From positions 4,577,001 to 4,641,000 of the forward strand of contig OU696574.1 in assembly GCA_916048095.2 (NCBI GenBank): a stretch of DNA of 64,000 bases. Direction: 5' to 3'. Positions 43,463-53,579 of the stretch are shown in pieces (the first letter of the stretch is position 1; each line of letters opens with the position of its first letter). A program made the position numbers and the translations under genes. The notes under the pieces are model-generated. The model saw only the letters and a program-made list of their open reading frames with translations. It ran no database searches and had not been told where the DNA came from. Source of the stretch: Sacculina carcini. Its lineage: Eukaryota > Arthropoda > Thecostraca > Sacculinidae.

Positions 43463-46400
43463 AAACTGGCTAGAGCAAGAACACGCAAGATCATTCGTGC
43501 TGCCGAACGCGCCAGCTGGACTCGTCTTACCTCCTCTTTCTCTCATCAGGCTTCCTTAAGCAAACTCTGGCGAATCTTGTGTTCTTTCCGGCGAATTGAC
43601 CACTCTCCAACTTCCCCTCCTGTCAGGAGCATGGACAACATCGTTATCACAAATCAACACGTCGTGTTACATGTACTAGGCTCATACTACTCTGATCTCT
43701 CCAAACAGCTCACACATGGACAACATCCTGTTACTCTTCCTGGTATTATCTCTCCGGGGCTTCTTTCTAACTGTCCTCACGTCTGTAATGATTCCTTTAG
43801 TCTTAATGATCTCAACACAAGTCTATCATCCTGCAGCTCTAAGTCTACCGCTCCTGATCTAATTGACTATGCCTTCTTCAAAAATATGAATGTTTCAAAC
43901 AAGACTAAATTACTGAACTGCTTCAATTGTATTAGGAACAAGATCAATATCCACCATCCTGGCAACACACCATAGTCATTCCTATCCTCAAGCTAGGTAA
44001 ATCACGAACTGAACCGTCCTCGTACCGCCCAATTAATCTCACCTCAGGCTTTACAAAGCTATACGAACGATTGATTCTTCCACGCATCACAACTTTTTCG
44101 TAGAGAAACCACCTCATCAAAGCAGAACAGACCGCGTACACGTAAAATCGAAGCACCGCTGACAATGTCAACCTCCTGGTCTCTCACATACGCATAAAAT
44201 TCTCAAAGGGATTGTTTACACTGGTTATTTTCCTCGACTTATCATCAGCCTTCAATAAAGTTCCAAAGTTAAAACATTATCTCTGCTCAAAGACTATGGA
44301 CTTCACGGCCACCTTTTTCATTCCATATCCGCCTATCTTTCAAACAAGACATTTCAAATTCGCACCACGGAATTATCCAAGAGCTTTGGTCAAGTTAATG
44401 GTGTTGTACAGGGCGGGGTCCTATCTCCAATCTTGTTCAACATCGTTATCGATCAAGTTGTCAAGAACCTTCCCAACGGAGTTAAGCATTGTATCTATGC
44501 GGATGATATTGCGATATTGCTTCCAGGATCTGATGTCTCCTCAATGATAAGCCAACTTCAATCTGCTGTTGATCACATTTCTCGGATTTGCTCCCTATTC
44601 GGTCTTGAAATATCATCCAACAAAACCACTGCAACTCTCTTTCAAAAGCATTGCTCTATTCAACCCAATCCGTCTACTCCTATTCTTTTATCGGGAATTC
44701 CTATCAAATTTCTGAAGTATACTAAATTCCTTGGGGTTACTCTCGATCCACAACTGTCTCTCAGGTACCATCTCAACGCGGCCAAAACTCGAGCGTTAAA
44801 GCGTCTCAGCATACTAAAGTGTTTATCCCATCCTTCATACGGAGTCCGCCTCATGGCCGAGTGGCTAAGACGCACGCTTTGTGCACGAGAGGTCCAGGGT
44901 TCGATTCCCTGTCGAGGTGAAACGGATGGGTTCGTTTCTTAAGGTGAGAGCCCAAATGTCGCAATGCGGGTTTTGTGTGCGCGCAGCCGTACAGTTTTCT
45001 GTGCTGGCCGTGACTGCGAAAACCCGTGTGGCGGCCGGACCTGCGGTGTGCCAGCCGGGGCCGTGAGGCTTTGCCCCCGCAAATTACACGCGAACACAGC
45101 CTTCTCTACTGCTGTGTTTAAATGCGTAATTATTATATATCGTACGGTACAAATAGCAAAATTCTCATTCGATTGTACAATACACTCATTCGACCAATCT
45201 TAGAGTACTGCTCAACCGTTTTTGTATTGGCGTCAACGTCCTCACTTTCACATTTGGATATAATTCAAAATTCCTTCCTTCGAATTGCTGCGGGCGCTCC
45301 ACGCACATCTCCTATCAGCAGACTACATTACGAGCTAGGCGTCTCTCCTCTACATACACGCAGACTGAGACGCGTCATCATATACTGCATGAAAGTGGCT
45401 ACTGATCCTGATCATCCTTGTTGTGAAGTCCTCAGTTACTCTGCATCATCATAACGCAACAACACTGTTTACTTCAATCGTATTTATGGCCACACTTGTG
45501 GATCAGCTTACAGAAGTGCCTGCAATCTAATAGACTTTCATCCTCACTCTCTAACCTTATCGCCATGTCTGCCAGCCGACTACTCTCCTCCTGTCATACA
45601 ACGTCTCGCACATAATCGTAGCACTCCTCTTCCTTCGGAAATGCATCAAAATTTCTGCGAATTCAAGGCCAACCGACCGAACCATGTTTGCATTTACACT
45701 GACGGCTCCGTGCGCTTGCCTCATGCAGCTTGTGCTACTGTGATTTTGTCCTTGTCCACGGAGATCGTTCATCGTCTACCGTCTCACACCACAATCAAGA
45801 CTGCGAAACAGTTTGCTATCTTTCAGGCACTTGAATTCATTAAAGCCTGCTCCTTTCAGCAAGCGGTAGTTGCTTCTGATTCTTTACAGCACTAAACACA
45901 CTCTCCTTACTAGACAATGCTATTACCATCAAATCAGCTTGTTTATTCTCTGAGCTGTCTCGTAGCTCACGAATTTCTTTCTTATGGGTACCTAGTCACT
46001 CAGGAATTCTAGGAAACGATCGTGCCGACGCCTCAGCCAAAAGTGGTCTTGATCTCCCTGTTCTTACTCATCCACCTCTATCTCCCAACGATTATCTTTC
46101 TGGTCTTTCTCACCGGCTCACTGTTTATTTTCTCTTGAAACATCCTCACAATGCAGCGCCGAATTCGCAACAGCTTCGCCACTACACCAGCTGCGGGCGT
46201 ACTTATCCTTCTTGTCAGCGATTTCTTCACTCTGCTGTCATCAGGTTACGCATCGGCCACACCTGGCTCACACACAGTCACATCTTCCGCATATCTTCTC
46301 CGGATGAGTGCTCCCGGTGCCGCACTCGTCTTAACGTAGAGCACATCCTCCTGCATTGCTCAAAATACAGCCTTCATCGACAAGCTCTAATATCTGGCAC

Positions 46401-46506
46401 GACACACAACGCCGCTTTATCTCTTGATAACCTTCTGTATAATCCTCAGTTCGTGCCACTGCTTTTGAAGTTCATCATAGACACTAAACTATATGGAAAC
46501 ATATAA
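43463..46506 (+). pseudogene. LINE-B ORF2, 3' part (RT, RNase H)
   Basis: Continues LINE-B after the LINE-C insertion: KLARARTRKIIRAAERASW, then the linker to APDLIDYAFFKNM. RT motifs: VIFLDLSSAFNKVP, the start of the VLSPILFNIVIDQV segment, HCIYADDIAILLPG (catalytic YADD) and TKFLGVTLDPQLSL. It is cut after HPSYG by a SINE and resumes TNSKILIRLYNTLIRPILEY. RNase H: VCIYTDGSVRLPHAACA, AKQFAIFQALEFI and VVASDSLQH; WVPSHSGILGNDRADASAKS follows in another frame. C-terminal finger: CSRCRTRLNVEHILLHC. It stops at 46504-46506. Multiple stops and shifts. Confidence 0.82.
44843..45142 (+). mobile_element. tRNA-derived SINE, 300 bp
   Basis: Flanked by TACGG at 44838-44842 and 45143-45147. Taking out the element restores LINE-B coding (HPSYG-TNSKIL). 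The head is tRNA-like: box A TGGCCGAGTGG (44854-44864) and box B GGTTCGATTCC (44898-44908), with an acceptor-like GTCCGCCTC start and a class II-like layout. About 220 bp of unrelated GC-rich body and a short AT-rich tail (TAATTATTATATATCG) follow. A mature tRNA is unlikely because the stem ends do not pair well. Internal Pol III promoter boxes plus target duplication support a SINE moved by a LINE. Confidence 0.78.
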
Positions 46507-46689
46507 CATAGTTACTTGAGTAATGATTTCATTAACTATCATTTATTTATTGTATTATTCCTAGGACCAACACAAGCGCCACAGTTATCTGAGGTGCTTG
46601 TGTGACAACAACGTTGCATTGAGTGATCCCTGCATCTGAGCCTAACCTGTGCTATATGCAGTAACCAATAACAACAATAACAACAAAAG
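46507..46689 (+). other. LINE-B 3' UTR and tail
   Basis: Ends AACCAATAACAACAATAACAACAAAA, an AAC-rich tail in place of poly(A), and then joins the hairpin of the family-2 LTR. Confidence 0.55.
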
Positions 46690-46691
46690 CT

Positions 46692-46713
46692 GGGCCTAAC
46701 ATCTGTTAGGCCC
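46692..46713. repeat. Hairpin copy 1 (9-bp arms)
   Basis: Arms GGGCCTAAC and GTTAGGCCC enclose ATCT. Identical copies are at 47941-47962 and 53558-53579. Confidence 0.95.
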
Positions 46714-46719
46714 AGCTGT

Positions 46720-47940
46720 TTGTTGACGGCACGGCACGGCACAGTTTTATTTCTAGCTATCTCTGTATTCGCCCAACAGTCAGTCAAAACACATGATACA
46801 ATTTTACATAGGCGAAGGCTGGTGTGAACACACCAGCGGTACACATATAATTATATAGCATACAGTCCGGGGGCCGCCGGGCACCGGAGATGCCGTAGCT
46901 CCCAGCGGCCCGTACATACATGAACAAAGAGCACGAATTTCATACAGTTGATTATAACAATGGTCAGGCCCAGGTGCTGACGAGTGGTGCTGTCTGGTGA
47001 TGCCGTGAGGTGTGCAGACTGGTCCCAGGCTGCAGTCCGACCTCGTACACAGTTGAACCACGACTGACGGCCCTCCACTGCTGTGGCAGTTGCGGGAAGC
47101 GGCCGTTATGGCCGCTTCCACCGCATGGCCGTGATGGGCCGTCAGCCGGCTTCATCGCCGTCGGCACGTACATGAGGCGGTACGGTGTCTGGTGGATGTG
47201 CCGCATGAATAGTGGAGTCCATGAGAGCGGGATGCGACGGCGCGCCAGATTATACGCCACCCCGATATTGTTTGTCGCTCTCAGCGGGCACAGTGCTCCG
47301 GCCAGGCGCGCCGCCACCAGGGCGATCAGCGCCGCTCGGAGCTCTGCCAAGTATATCTGGCGCGCCGGCGTCGGCAGGTCGATTGTGAATCTCTGAGAGC
47401 TCGTAGCTATCCCTGTCGCCTCCGTCGACGCGTCGCTAGCGACGATCATGTCGACCGGTGGTGGTAGCCGCAGGGGCTGCGCCGTCGCGACGAAGGACGC
47501 CAGTTGAGCGGCTCGTTGCGGGTGGTGCATTGTCGTAGTCACCAGTGAGGTGGGCATACGAAGCGTTCGCAGGACGAACGCCAAGTAGCCCGCCAGTCGC
47601 TGTCTCCATTCCAGTGGGTGGACCAGTGCTGCTTGTAAGGCCGTGACCAAGGCTCGCTGCACGTCTGGTTGCAGGGCGACCTGTGGAGCTCGTCCCAGTC
47701 GCAGGTCGAATCCCAGGAACGTTAGGCGTCGCGTCGGTGTCCACTGGCACTTACTGTCTTTGACAGCCGTACCCATCGAGGCCAACAAAGCCGGCACCTG
47801 ACGCAGCTGTCCCACCGGCCCCACCACCAGGAAGTCGTCCAGATATGGCAATACCTTGGCGGGGGCACAGTGGGTCTCGATCGCCACGGCGAGAGATCTG
47901 CTGACGGTCTGCATCAATAAAAACAGCAACAACAACAGCT
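46720..47940 (-). mobile_element. 5'-truncated retroelement bounded by hairpin copies
   Basis: On the minus strand it starts next to hairpin copy 2 with TTGTTGTTGCTG, encodes RT/RNase H, carries an AATAAA signal (46751-46746) and ends with three GTGCC units before hairpin copy 1. The hairpin with adjoining AGCT is present on both sides (about 26 bp), which looks like a long target duplication. A truncated 5' end, a short 3' repeat tail and flanking duplication are LINE-like integration marks. Confidence 0.5.
46964..47935 (-). pseudogene. RT/RNase H fragment, DIRS/Ngaro-like (tentative)
   Basis: Open frame of 323 codons. It starts inside the RT palm: LPYLDDFLVVGP (catalytic YLDD) is near residue 29, followed by LTFLGFDLRLG (primer grip and connection). 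RNase H: IVASDASTEATGIA (first Asp), YLAELRAALIAL (Glu), then RATNNIGVAYNLARR, where relatives have T-D-N, and YVPTAMKPADGPSR. Upstream RT motifs are missing. This spacing and the NIGVAYNLARR/ADGPSR style resemble the RT-RNase H of tyrosine-recombinase retroelements more than gypsy or LINE types, but no recombinase is present and the assignment is uncertain. An apparent ATG start is only coincidental with the truncation point. Confidence 0.55.
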
Positions 47941-47962
47941 GGGCCTAACATCTGTTAGGCCC
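47941..47962. repeat. Hairpin copy 2
   Basis: Same 22-nt inverted repeat as at 46692. Here it is continuous with the gypsy2 5' LTR remainder. Confidence 0.95.
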
Positions 47963-48301
47963 GTTATGTAAATAGTAGCTGATATTGTGTCCTATTTCGG
48001 TGAGGTTGTAAATATTCATATTTAATTAATTTATCTTTAGAAATTGTTTTATTCACCTGCTTTACACTTGTATTAATAAATAACAGTTTAGTTGTATTTC
48101 CTATGTTTAATCTTTCTTTTCTCGCTTTACTCAATTCTTCTAGAACATTCGATCCTCTGTACATATCTAGGTCAGTTCCAATAGGGTGTATATGAGGCGA
48201 AGTAGTAAACAACTCGTAGACACTTTCATTTCGTTCTCGGTTTTTGTCGGTCCGCTGTGCATAAATATATCTCCAGACTTCGAACGTCGCTTACCTCCAC
48301 A
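47963..48301 (+). mobile_element. gypsy2 5' LTR, right part
   Basis: Closely matches 53580-53890 (GTTATGTAAATAGTA, TTGTGTCCTATTTCGGTGAG, AACATTCGATCCTCTGTACA, AATAGGGTGTATAT, GCATAAATATATCTCCAG). It ends CCTCCACA. The left half of the LTR is missing because other elements lie there. GTGTATATGAGGC is the likely decayed TATA region (GTGTATATAAGGC in the 3' copy). Confidence 0.8.
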
Positions 48302-48302
48302 C

Positions 48303-48322
48303 TGACGCCCCCAGTGGGGATC
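48303..48322 (+). promoter_or_regulatory. gypsy2 primer-binding region
   Basis: TGACGCCCCCAGTGGGGATC directly after the LTR end; related in position to the gypsy1 PBS but different in sequence. The tRNA is unknown. Confidence 0.5.
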
Positions 48323-48396
48323 GAGTAAGTCTTTTTTATTTTCGGTTCCTCTATTTTCCTTGGCTACTCAATCTGTACCAATTATCCGGTCTAGTC

Positions 48397-49206
48397 ATGT
48401 CTCTCGAAGATGATTCAGTAGACTCATCAGAGATCAATCGTATCAGCGTGAAGCCACCACCGTTCCTCGAAAATGCCTTGGAGGGCTGGTTTACGGTCCT
48501 GGAGGCTCAATGTTACTTGCAGCGTATCCCCTCAGATGTGAAAAAATTATATCACACTTTCTCGTCGCTGCCGCCAAACGTTGTCAGCCGATTGCCGCCA
48601 ACGATTCTTCAAGATCGCGAATACGAGAAGCTTAAAAACGAAGTGCTCAGCATCTTTGAGCGTACAGGACCGGAGCTTTTCGAAGAGATGATTTCCAACC
48701 AGCCGATGACTGGTAGGCCTTCAGCTTACATGTCTCAGCTACAGTCCATCGCTAGGAAGGTCGGTGTAAATGACGACCTTGTGCGGCACAAATTTTCGCA
48801 GCAACTCCCGTCAAACATCGGACCAATTATTGCGTCGCACAAAGAGATGTCGCTTTCTCAACTTTCGAGACTGGCGGACGAGTTGCAGGCAGTGACCGCA
48901 ACTAATCAGTGCCTGGCGGTCACCGAGAACACTGAGCGCCGCCGGCCGACAACCAGCAACCAGCGACAGAAGCGAGAGCCTAGTAGACATTCGGCCGATA
49001 ACGCATCAGTGCAGCCATTCCACGAAGGTCAGTTGCCACAAATATGCCGCGCACATATTTATTATGGAGTCAAGGCTCGTCACTGCAAGCTTTGGTGTCG
49101 CTGGCCCAAGAAAAGTCCAAAACTGCAAATGCAACCCTCCTCTCGCTCTGCCTCTCCCGCCCGCGGTGAGGCGGAAAACTGGATGAGCAGGTGTGCTCTG
49201 CTGTGA
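48397..49206 (+). CDS. gag: gypsy2 Gag, intact frame
   Basis: ATG at 48397 begins MSLEDDSVDSSEINRISVKP; 269 codons to TGA at 49204-49206, without interruption although its pol is broken. Segments align along the whole length with gypsy1 Gag: PPPFLENALEGWFTVLEAQ, TGRPSAYMSQLQSIARKV, VRHKFSQQLPSNIGP and the finger CRAHIYYGVKARHCKLWC. The upstream capsid fold and the YHxxFG-type finger are those of metazoan Ty3/Gypsy. It ends eight codons after the GGAAAAC slip site, whereas gypsy1 Gag stops one codon after it. Confidence 0.88.
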   Translation: MSLEDDSVDSSEINRISVKPPPFLENALEGWFTVLEAQCYLQRIPSDVKKLYHTFSSLPPNVVSRLPPTILQDREYEKLKNEVLSIFERTGPELFEEMISNQPMTGRPSAYMSQLQSIARKVGVNDDLVRHKFSQQLPSNIGPIIASHKEMSLSQLSRLADELQAVTATNQCLAVTENTERRRPTTSNQRQKREPSRHSADNASVQPFHEGQLPQICRAHIYYGVKARHCKLWCRWPKKSPKLQMQPSSRSASPARGEAENWMSRCALL

Positions 49207-52200
49207 ATGCCCACCTGCCCCTCTTGCAGATCACATCCAATGTTGGCATGCAGCGCGTTGTTTTCATTGTAGACACGGGTGCGGCGGTGTCAATCGTACA
49301 CCTGTCGGCCGTGCCCAAAATGTATTTGCTTCCCAGCGCAGTGAAAATACACTCGGTAGGAGGTCAATGCATCGAGGTGCACGGCGAGATCCAGTTAAAT
49401 GTCGGCGTACGCAGTTTGCGCCGTGTCTTCAATTGAATCTTCGTCGTGGCCAATGTCACTCAAGCACTGACTGACGAATTGGCCAAGATTTTCTTGCCCA
49501 CTTCGACCAGGTGGTGGATTGCCGACGCAGAAGAATATTTGATCCAAAGACCGAGATTACGACCATATGCTCTGTGTCGGCGAATAACTCATGTGTCCTC
49601 ATCGTCAACGACGCTTCCGATGTTCCCGCCCGTGCACAAATGCTGCTGTCCATGTATCCGATTTTAACGTCTTCAGTACTCAGTGGCCCAGCACCAGCGT
49701 CATCCAACTCTGCTCCAGAAGTGGTGCATCATATCAACACCGGCAGTACGGCTCCAACATTTTCACAACCAGGCAGACTCAACCCGGAGCGCCAGGCTAC
49801 AGCCAAGCAGGTGTTTGATCAGTTGCTCCAACAAGGCGTGATACGCTATTCGTCTTCCCCGTGGGCATCGCCGCTTCATCTGGTACCAAAGCGATCAGGT
49901 GAGTGGCGAGTCACCGGTGATTACAGAGCACTCAACTCTCGAACAGTTCCCGACAGGTATCTGCTGCCTCACATTCACGACATTTCATCGCGCTTACATC
50001 AGAAGACTGTCTTCAGCAAAATCGACCTGGTACGCGCGTAATACAACATACCCGTGGCGGAAGCTGATATTCCAAATACGGCTGTGACTACAGCACTAGG
50101 TCTGTTCGAGTGTCTCTACATGCCGGTGGGTCTTCGCAACAATGGCGCCACATTTCAGCGCTTCATGGACGGTATATTCCGGATCTGTCTTGTGCTTTCG
50201 TCTATCTAGACGATATTCTCGTTTTCTCTGAAGACGCCCAGCAGCATGCTTGCGATCTTGAAGCTGTTTTCCGCGTTCTCAGTGAACACCGGCTCCGCAT
50301 AGCGCTCGATAAGTGTCTCTTTTATCGGTGGTCAATTCAATTTCTCGGTCATGAAATCAGCGCACAAGGCATTGGTCCGCCGCATGAACGTGTGGTATCC
50401 ATCAAGGAGTTTCCTCGTCCCGACGATACGTCAGCATTGCAACAATTCATCGGCATGAGCAGTTTCTATCGTCGAATGGTGCCACACTTTGCATACATCG
50501 CTTTCCCACTCACAGAGATGCTGCAACGACATCCAATAAAATCAGCATTAACATGGTCTCAAACAGAAGAGGACGCGTTCGCCGCATTGTAAACTGCACT
50601 GTGAGACGCTAGCCTGCTTTCTGCGTAAGAGCCTTCCATTTCAACATTTCACTTGGTGACTGATTGCTCTTCGCGTGCAGCAGGTGCCGCTCTTCACCAG
50701 ATGGTCGACGGAACACCACGTGCTATCCCATTCTACTCAAAAGACTTGTCGCCCCCGCAGCAAAAATACATTGTTTTGGACCGAGAGATGCTGGCGGCTT
50801 ACATGGCATTGCTGCATTTTCGGCATGTGCTGCAGGTTCGCCACATCATCCTGCCAACCGATCACAAGTCTCTGGTCGGAGCTTTTCACAGCTCCAAACC
50901 TGCCAAACTGGATCGTCAGCAGCGCCATCTCTCCGTGTTGACAGAGTTTGTGACTGAAATTCAGCGCGTGAGGGGCGCCGATAACGTCGTGGCTGATTGT
51001 CTGTCGCCAGTGTCAGCGTCGACGTACGGGACCTTCCCGCTCCGGCAGCAGCGCAGAACACCGATGAAGAAATACAGGCGCTTTTGTTGCAGCTGAAACC
51101 ATGCACTGTCAGCGTTGCCGTGTTCGTTCAAACATCCACTATATTGCGTCACATCAACTGCACAACCTAGACCTTTTGTACCCGCGGCTCTCAGACATCA
51201 CATTTTTCAGCATCTACACAACCTTTCACATCCCGGTATGCAAGGCAGCATAAAACTGATAAAAGGTCTATATTTCTGGCCATCTCTGGAAAGAGATATC
51301 AAGTCCTGGGTCAAGTCGTGTCTCAGCTGTCAACAGGCCAAAGTACATCGTCACACGAAACCACCACCATTGCCGTTCACTTCATCTGCAGGTCGGTTCT
51401 AAACGGTGCACCTCAACCTCGTTGGCCCTCTACCACCGAAGACTATGCCGGGGTACCCTTTCGCCAACCCGCTCCGTTATGTGCTGACCTGCATCGACCG
51501 CGCGTCCAAATGGGTCGAAGCTGTGCCTCTGGCCGACATCACCGCCGAAGCTGTATCGCGCGCTTTTACCGATACATGTATTTTCCGATTCGGCGTTCCA
51601 ATTCACGTTTTCACCGACAGAGTACGCCAGTTTGAAGTCGAACTATTCGACCAGCTAGCCAAGGTGATTGGTTTTCACAGTCTTTGCACCGCCGCCTATC
51701 ATCCGCAGTCAAACGGTATGCTCGAGCGTCGTCACCGAATACTCAAAACTGCTACCATGGCGCGTCGACAGGACTGGTTAGCTGTTCTGCCTGCCATCCT
51801 ACTGGGCATACGAATGCTACCAACTGAAGGTGGTATTTCACCATTCAGTGCCGTGACGGGTGCGGAACTGCTATGTCCGCGTGTCATCGCAGATCCCACT
51901 GCTTCTACCACGGCTGAACAGCAATTTGTTCGAGATCTTGCCCAGCGGATGACAGAAATTGATTTTCGACGTCTCTCTGAGGGATCAGTTCACTGCGAAA
52001 CCAGCACGCATGTACCACCGGAGCTCGACCAATGCACGCACGTTTGGGTACGTGTAGATCGTGTGCGACACTCGCTGAAGGCTCCATATCGCGGCCCGTT
52101 TCGCGTGCTCCATCGAGGTTCTGCTGTCTTCACGATAGAGCTGCCGACCGGCTCTACAGACACGGTGTCCATCGCTTGACTGAAGCCGGCTGTACTGCCC

Positions 52201-52431
52201 GAGTCACCGCCGCAAACGAAGGTAACACGGCGACCTCCTCGATAAGCTGCCACCCACGCGCCGCCAGTTGTCACTTCAACCGCTCCAAATCCTGCTGTTT
52301 CCAGCTCGCCGGCACGTCAAGATCAGGGCGGTAGCAGACAGGCTTCACAGAATCACCGCACTCTACCTACCAAGACGCGCGCCGGCCGTACCGTCAAGTT
52401 CAAGGCGAAACCTGATTTTTACTATTTCTGA
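49173..52431 (+). pseudogene. gypsy2 Pol, broken
   Basis: In the -1 frame from GGAAAAC it reads GKLDEQVCSAVNAHLPLLQ and the protease IVDTGAAVSIVHLS. Then come frameshifts near 49437-49511. RT: WRVTGDYRALNSRTVPDRY, FSKIDLVRA followed by TAA at 50039-50041, and FVYLDDILVFS at about 50200. RNase H: MVTDCSSRAAGAALHQMV, LDREMLAAYMALLHF, LPTDHKSLV and VVADCLSP. Integrase: HNLSHPGMQGS ... CLSCQQAK, then LVGPLPP, FTDRVRQF (Gly to Val beside the second Asp) and NGMLERRHR, with the 35-residue spacing kept. TGA at 52177-52179 replaces Arg before LKPA; the tail ends PDFYYF at 52431, like gypsy1. Roughly eight lesions. Confidence 0.85.
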
Positions 52432-53017
52432 CATTCCACTTCGTAAATATTTCTTATTACGCTTTTGTACGAGTATTTCATGTAGCGTATTTCTTTGATT
52501 CCATCAAATCAATGTTACGTATCTTAACATACGTTAAGTGTAATTTTATTGTTGTTCAAGTATGCCATTGTACATAATAATTGCAAGTATGACATGTTTC
52601 CTGATTGTTCCTTGTCTGCCGATCCTCTTGTCATTACCTATCTGCAGATACGTTATGTATGATTGTATATATCCTGTATTGTCATATGTATGCTTGTATC
52701 TATATCATGTATGCCATCCGTATATATGTATACATCGTATACCGTCTAGTCCATTTGTATATACTGTATATATATACTGTATGTATTTGTCGTATGTCAT
52801 CTAGTCAGTATATACCGTGTATATACAGTATGTCAATATTTCCTTACGCATATTGTTGAATCCAGGTTTTTCTCGTACATTGTAAATAGTACAAGTGTTA
52901 CGCATTCAATCGTTGCTTTCTGTTGTTTATTGTATTGTGTTATATTATTGTGCTTTATCTTCCTATCCACTAAATTCCTTCGACATCCCCAGACTCCGTC
53001 TCCTTGCGGGGGAGCCT
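52432..53017 (+). other. gypsy2 3' internal region and polypurine tract
   Basis: AT-rich non-coding DNA with TATATAC words. The last bases, TGCGGGGGAGCCT (53005-53017), are purine-rich and sit directly before the LTR start TGTAGTG, as a polypurine tract should. Confidence 0.6.
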
Positions 53018-53106
53018 TGTAGTGATCACCAGTTATATTTCTCTATTAATTGCGTGTAAATTTCATATATCCTGGTACAGTCGTTATATTTATATACGTA
53101 GTTGTA

Positions 53107-53475
53107 GAAGCAAACAAAAAGTTTAGATATATTCCAGACAGGCGCGCGTGGGCATCACCGCCCCACGCGCGCCCACAAGACGTCACACGCCGACGACACT
53201 TCGAACACGACTCCTAGCTGACACCGTGACACACGGGAGCACACACGGACACACCCACACACGCACAGTCCTCACGCCCACCGCCATAACCAATCAGCGG
53301 CGAGCCGGTCAATCGCTCGCCGCCGCGGGGCATGCACACTTCACCAAACGCATGCATACAAACATATCACCACACAACGCAAACGCGAACGCAAACGCAA
53401 ATCACACACACACACTAAACCACACACACTCCAACGCTCTCACACACTCTCTCTCTCGCTCACAATCACACCACA
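53107..53475 (+). mobile_element. GT/CA-rich mobile repeat, copy 2, with 9-bp target duplication
   Basis: Flanked by GTAGTTGTA at 53098-53106 and 53476-53484. The uninterrupted form of the target (ACGTAGTTGTAATAT) exists at 14420, so the insertion is demonstrated within the window. Content: ATATATT, GACAGGCGCGCG, paired GCGCGCCCAC, AACCAATCAGCGGCGAG, a GC-rich core and CA-rich 3' half. No terminal inverted repeats are obvious. Confidence 0.7.
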
Positions 53476-53497
53476 GTAGTTGTAATATATTCAGCCA

Positions 53498-53552
53498 GGT
53501 GTGCGTAGTGACAATCGCGCACATCCTGGTTCACATCCTGGTTCGCTGCGAC
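53498..53552 (+). repeat. 55-bp module of the family-2 LTR, copy 2
   Basis: Identical at all 55 positions to 20743-20797. Confidence 0.9.
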
Positions 53553-53557
53553 CTGCT

Positions 53558-53579
53558 GGGCCTAACATCTGTTAGGCCC
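53558..53579. repeat. Hairpin copy 3
   Basis: In its native place in an uninterrupted part of the family-2 LTR, five bases after the 55-bp module. Confidence 0.95.

Noticed and set aside
44844-44920. Functional tRNA gene in LINE-B
   Set aside because: Boxes A and B are perfect but the acceptor ends do not pair well, there is no T-run terminator directly after, and a 300-bp unit with target duplication encloses it, so a SINE is the better reading.
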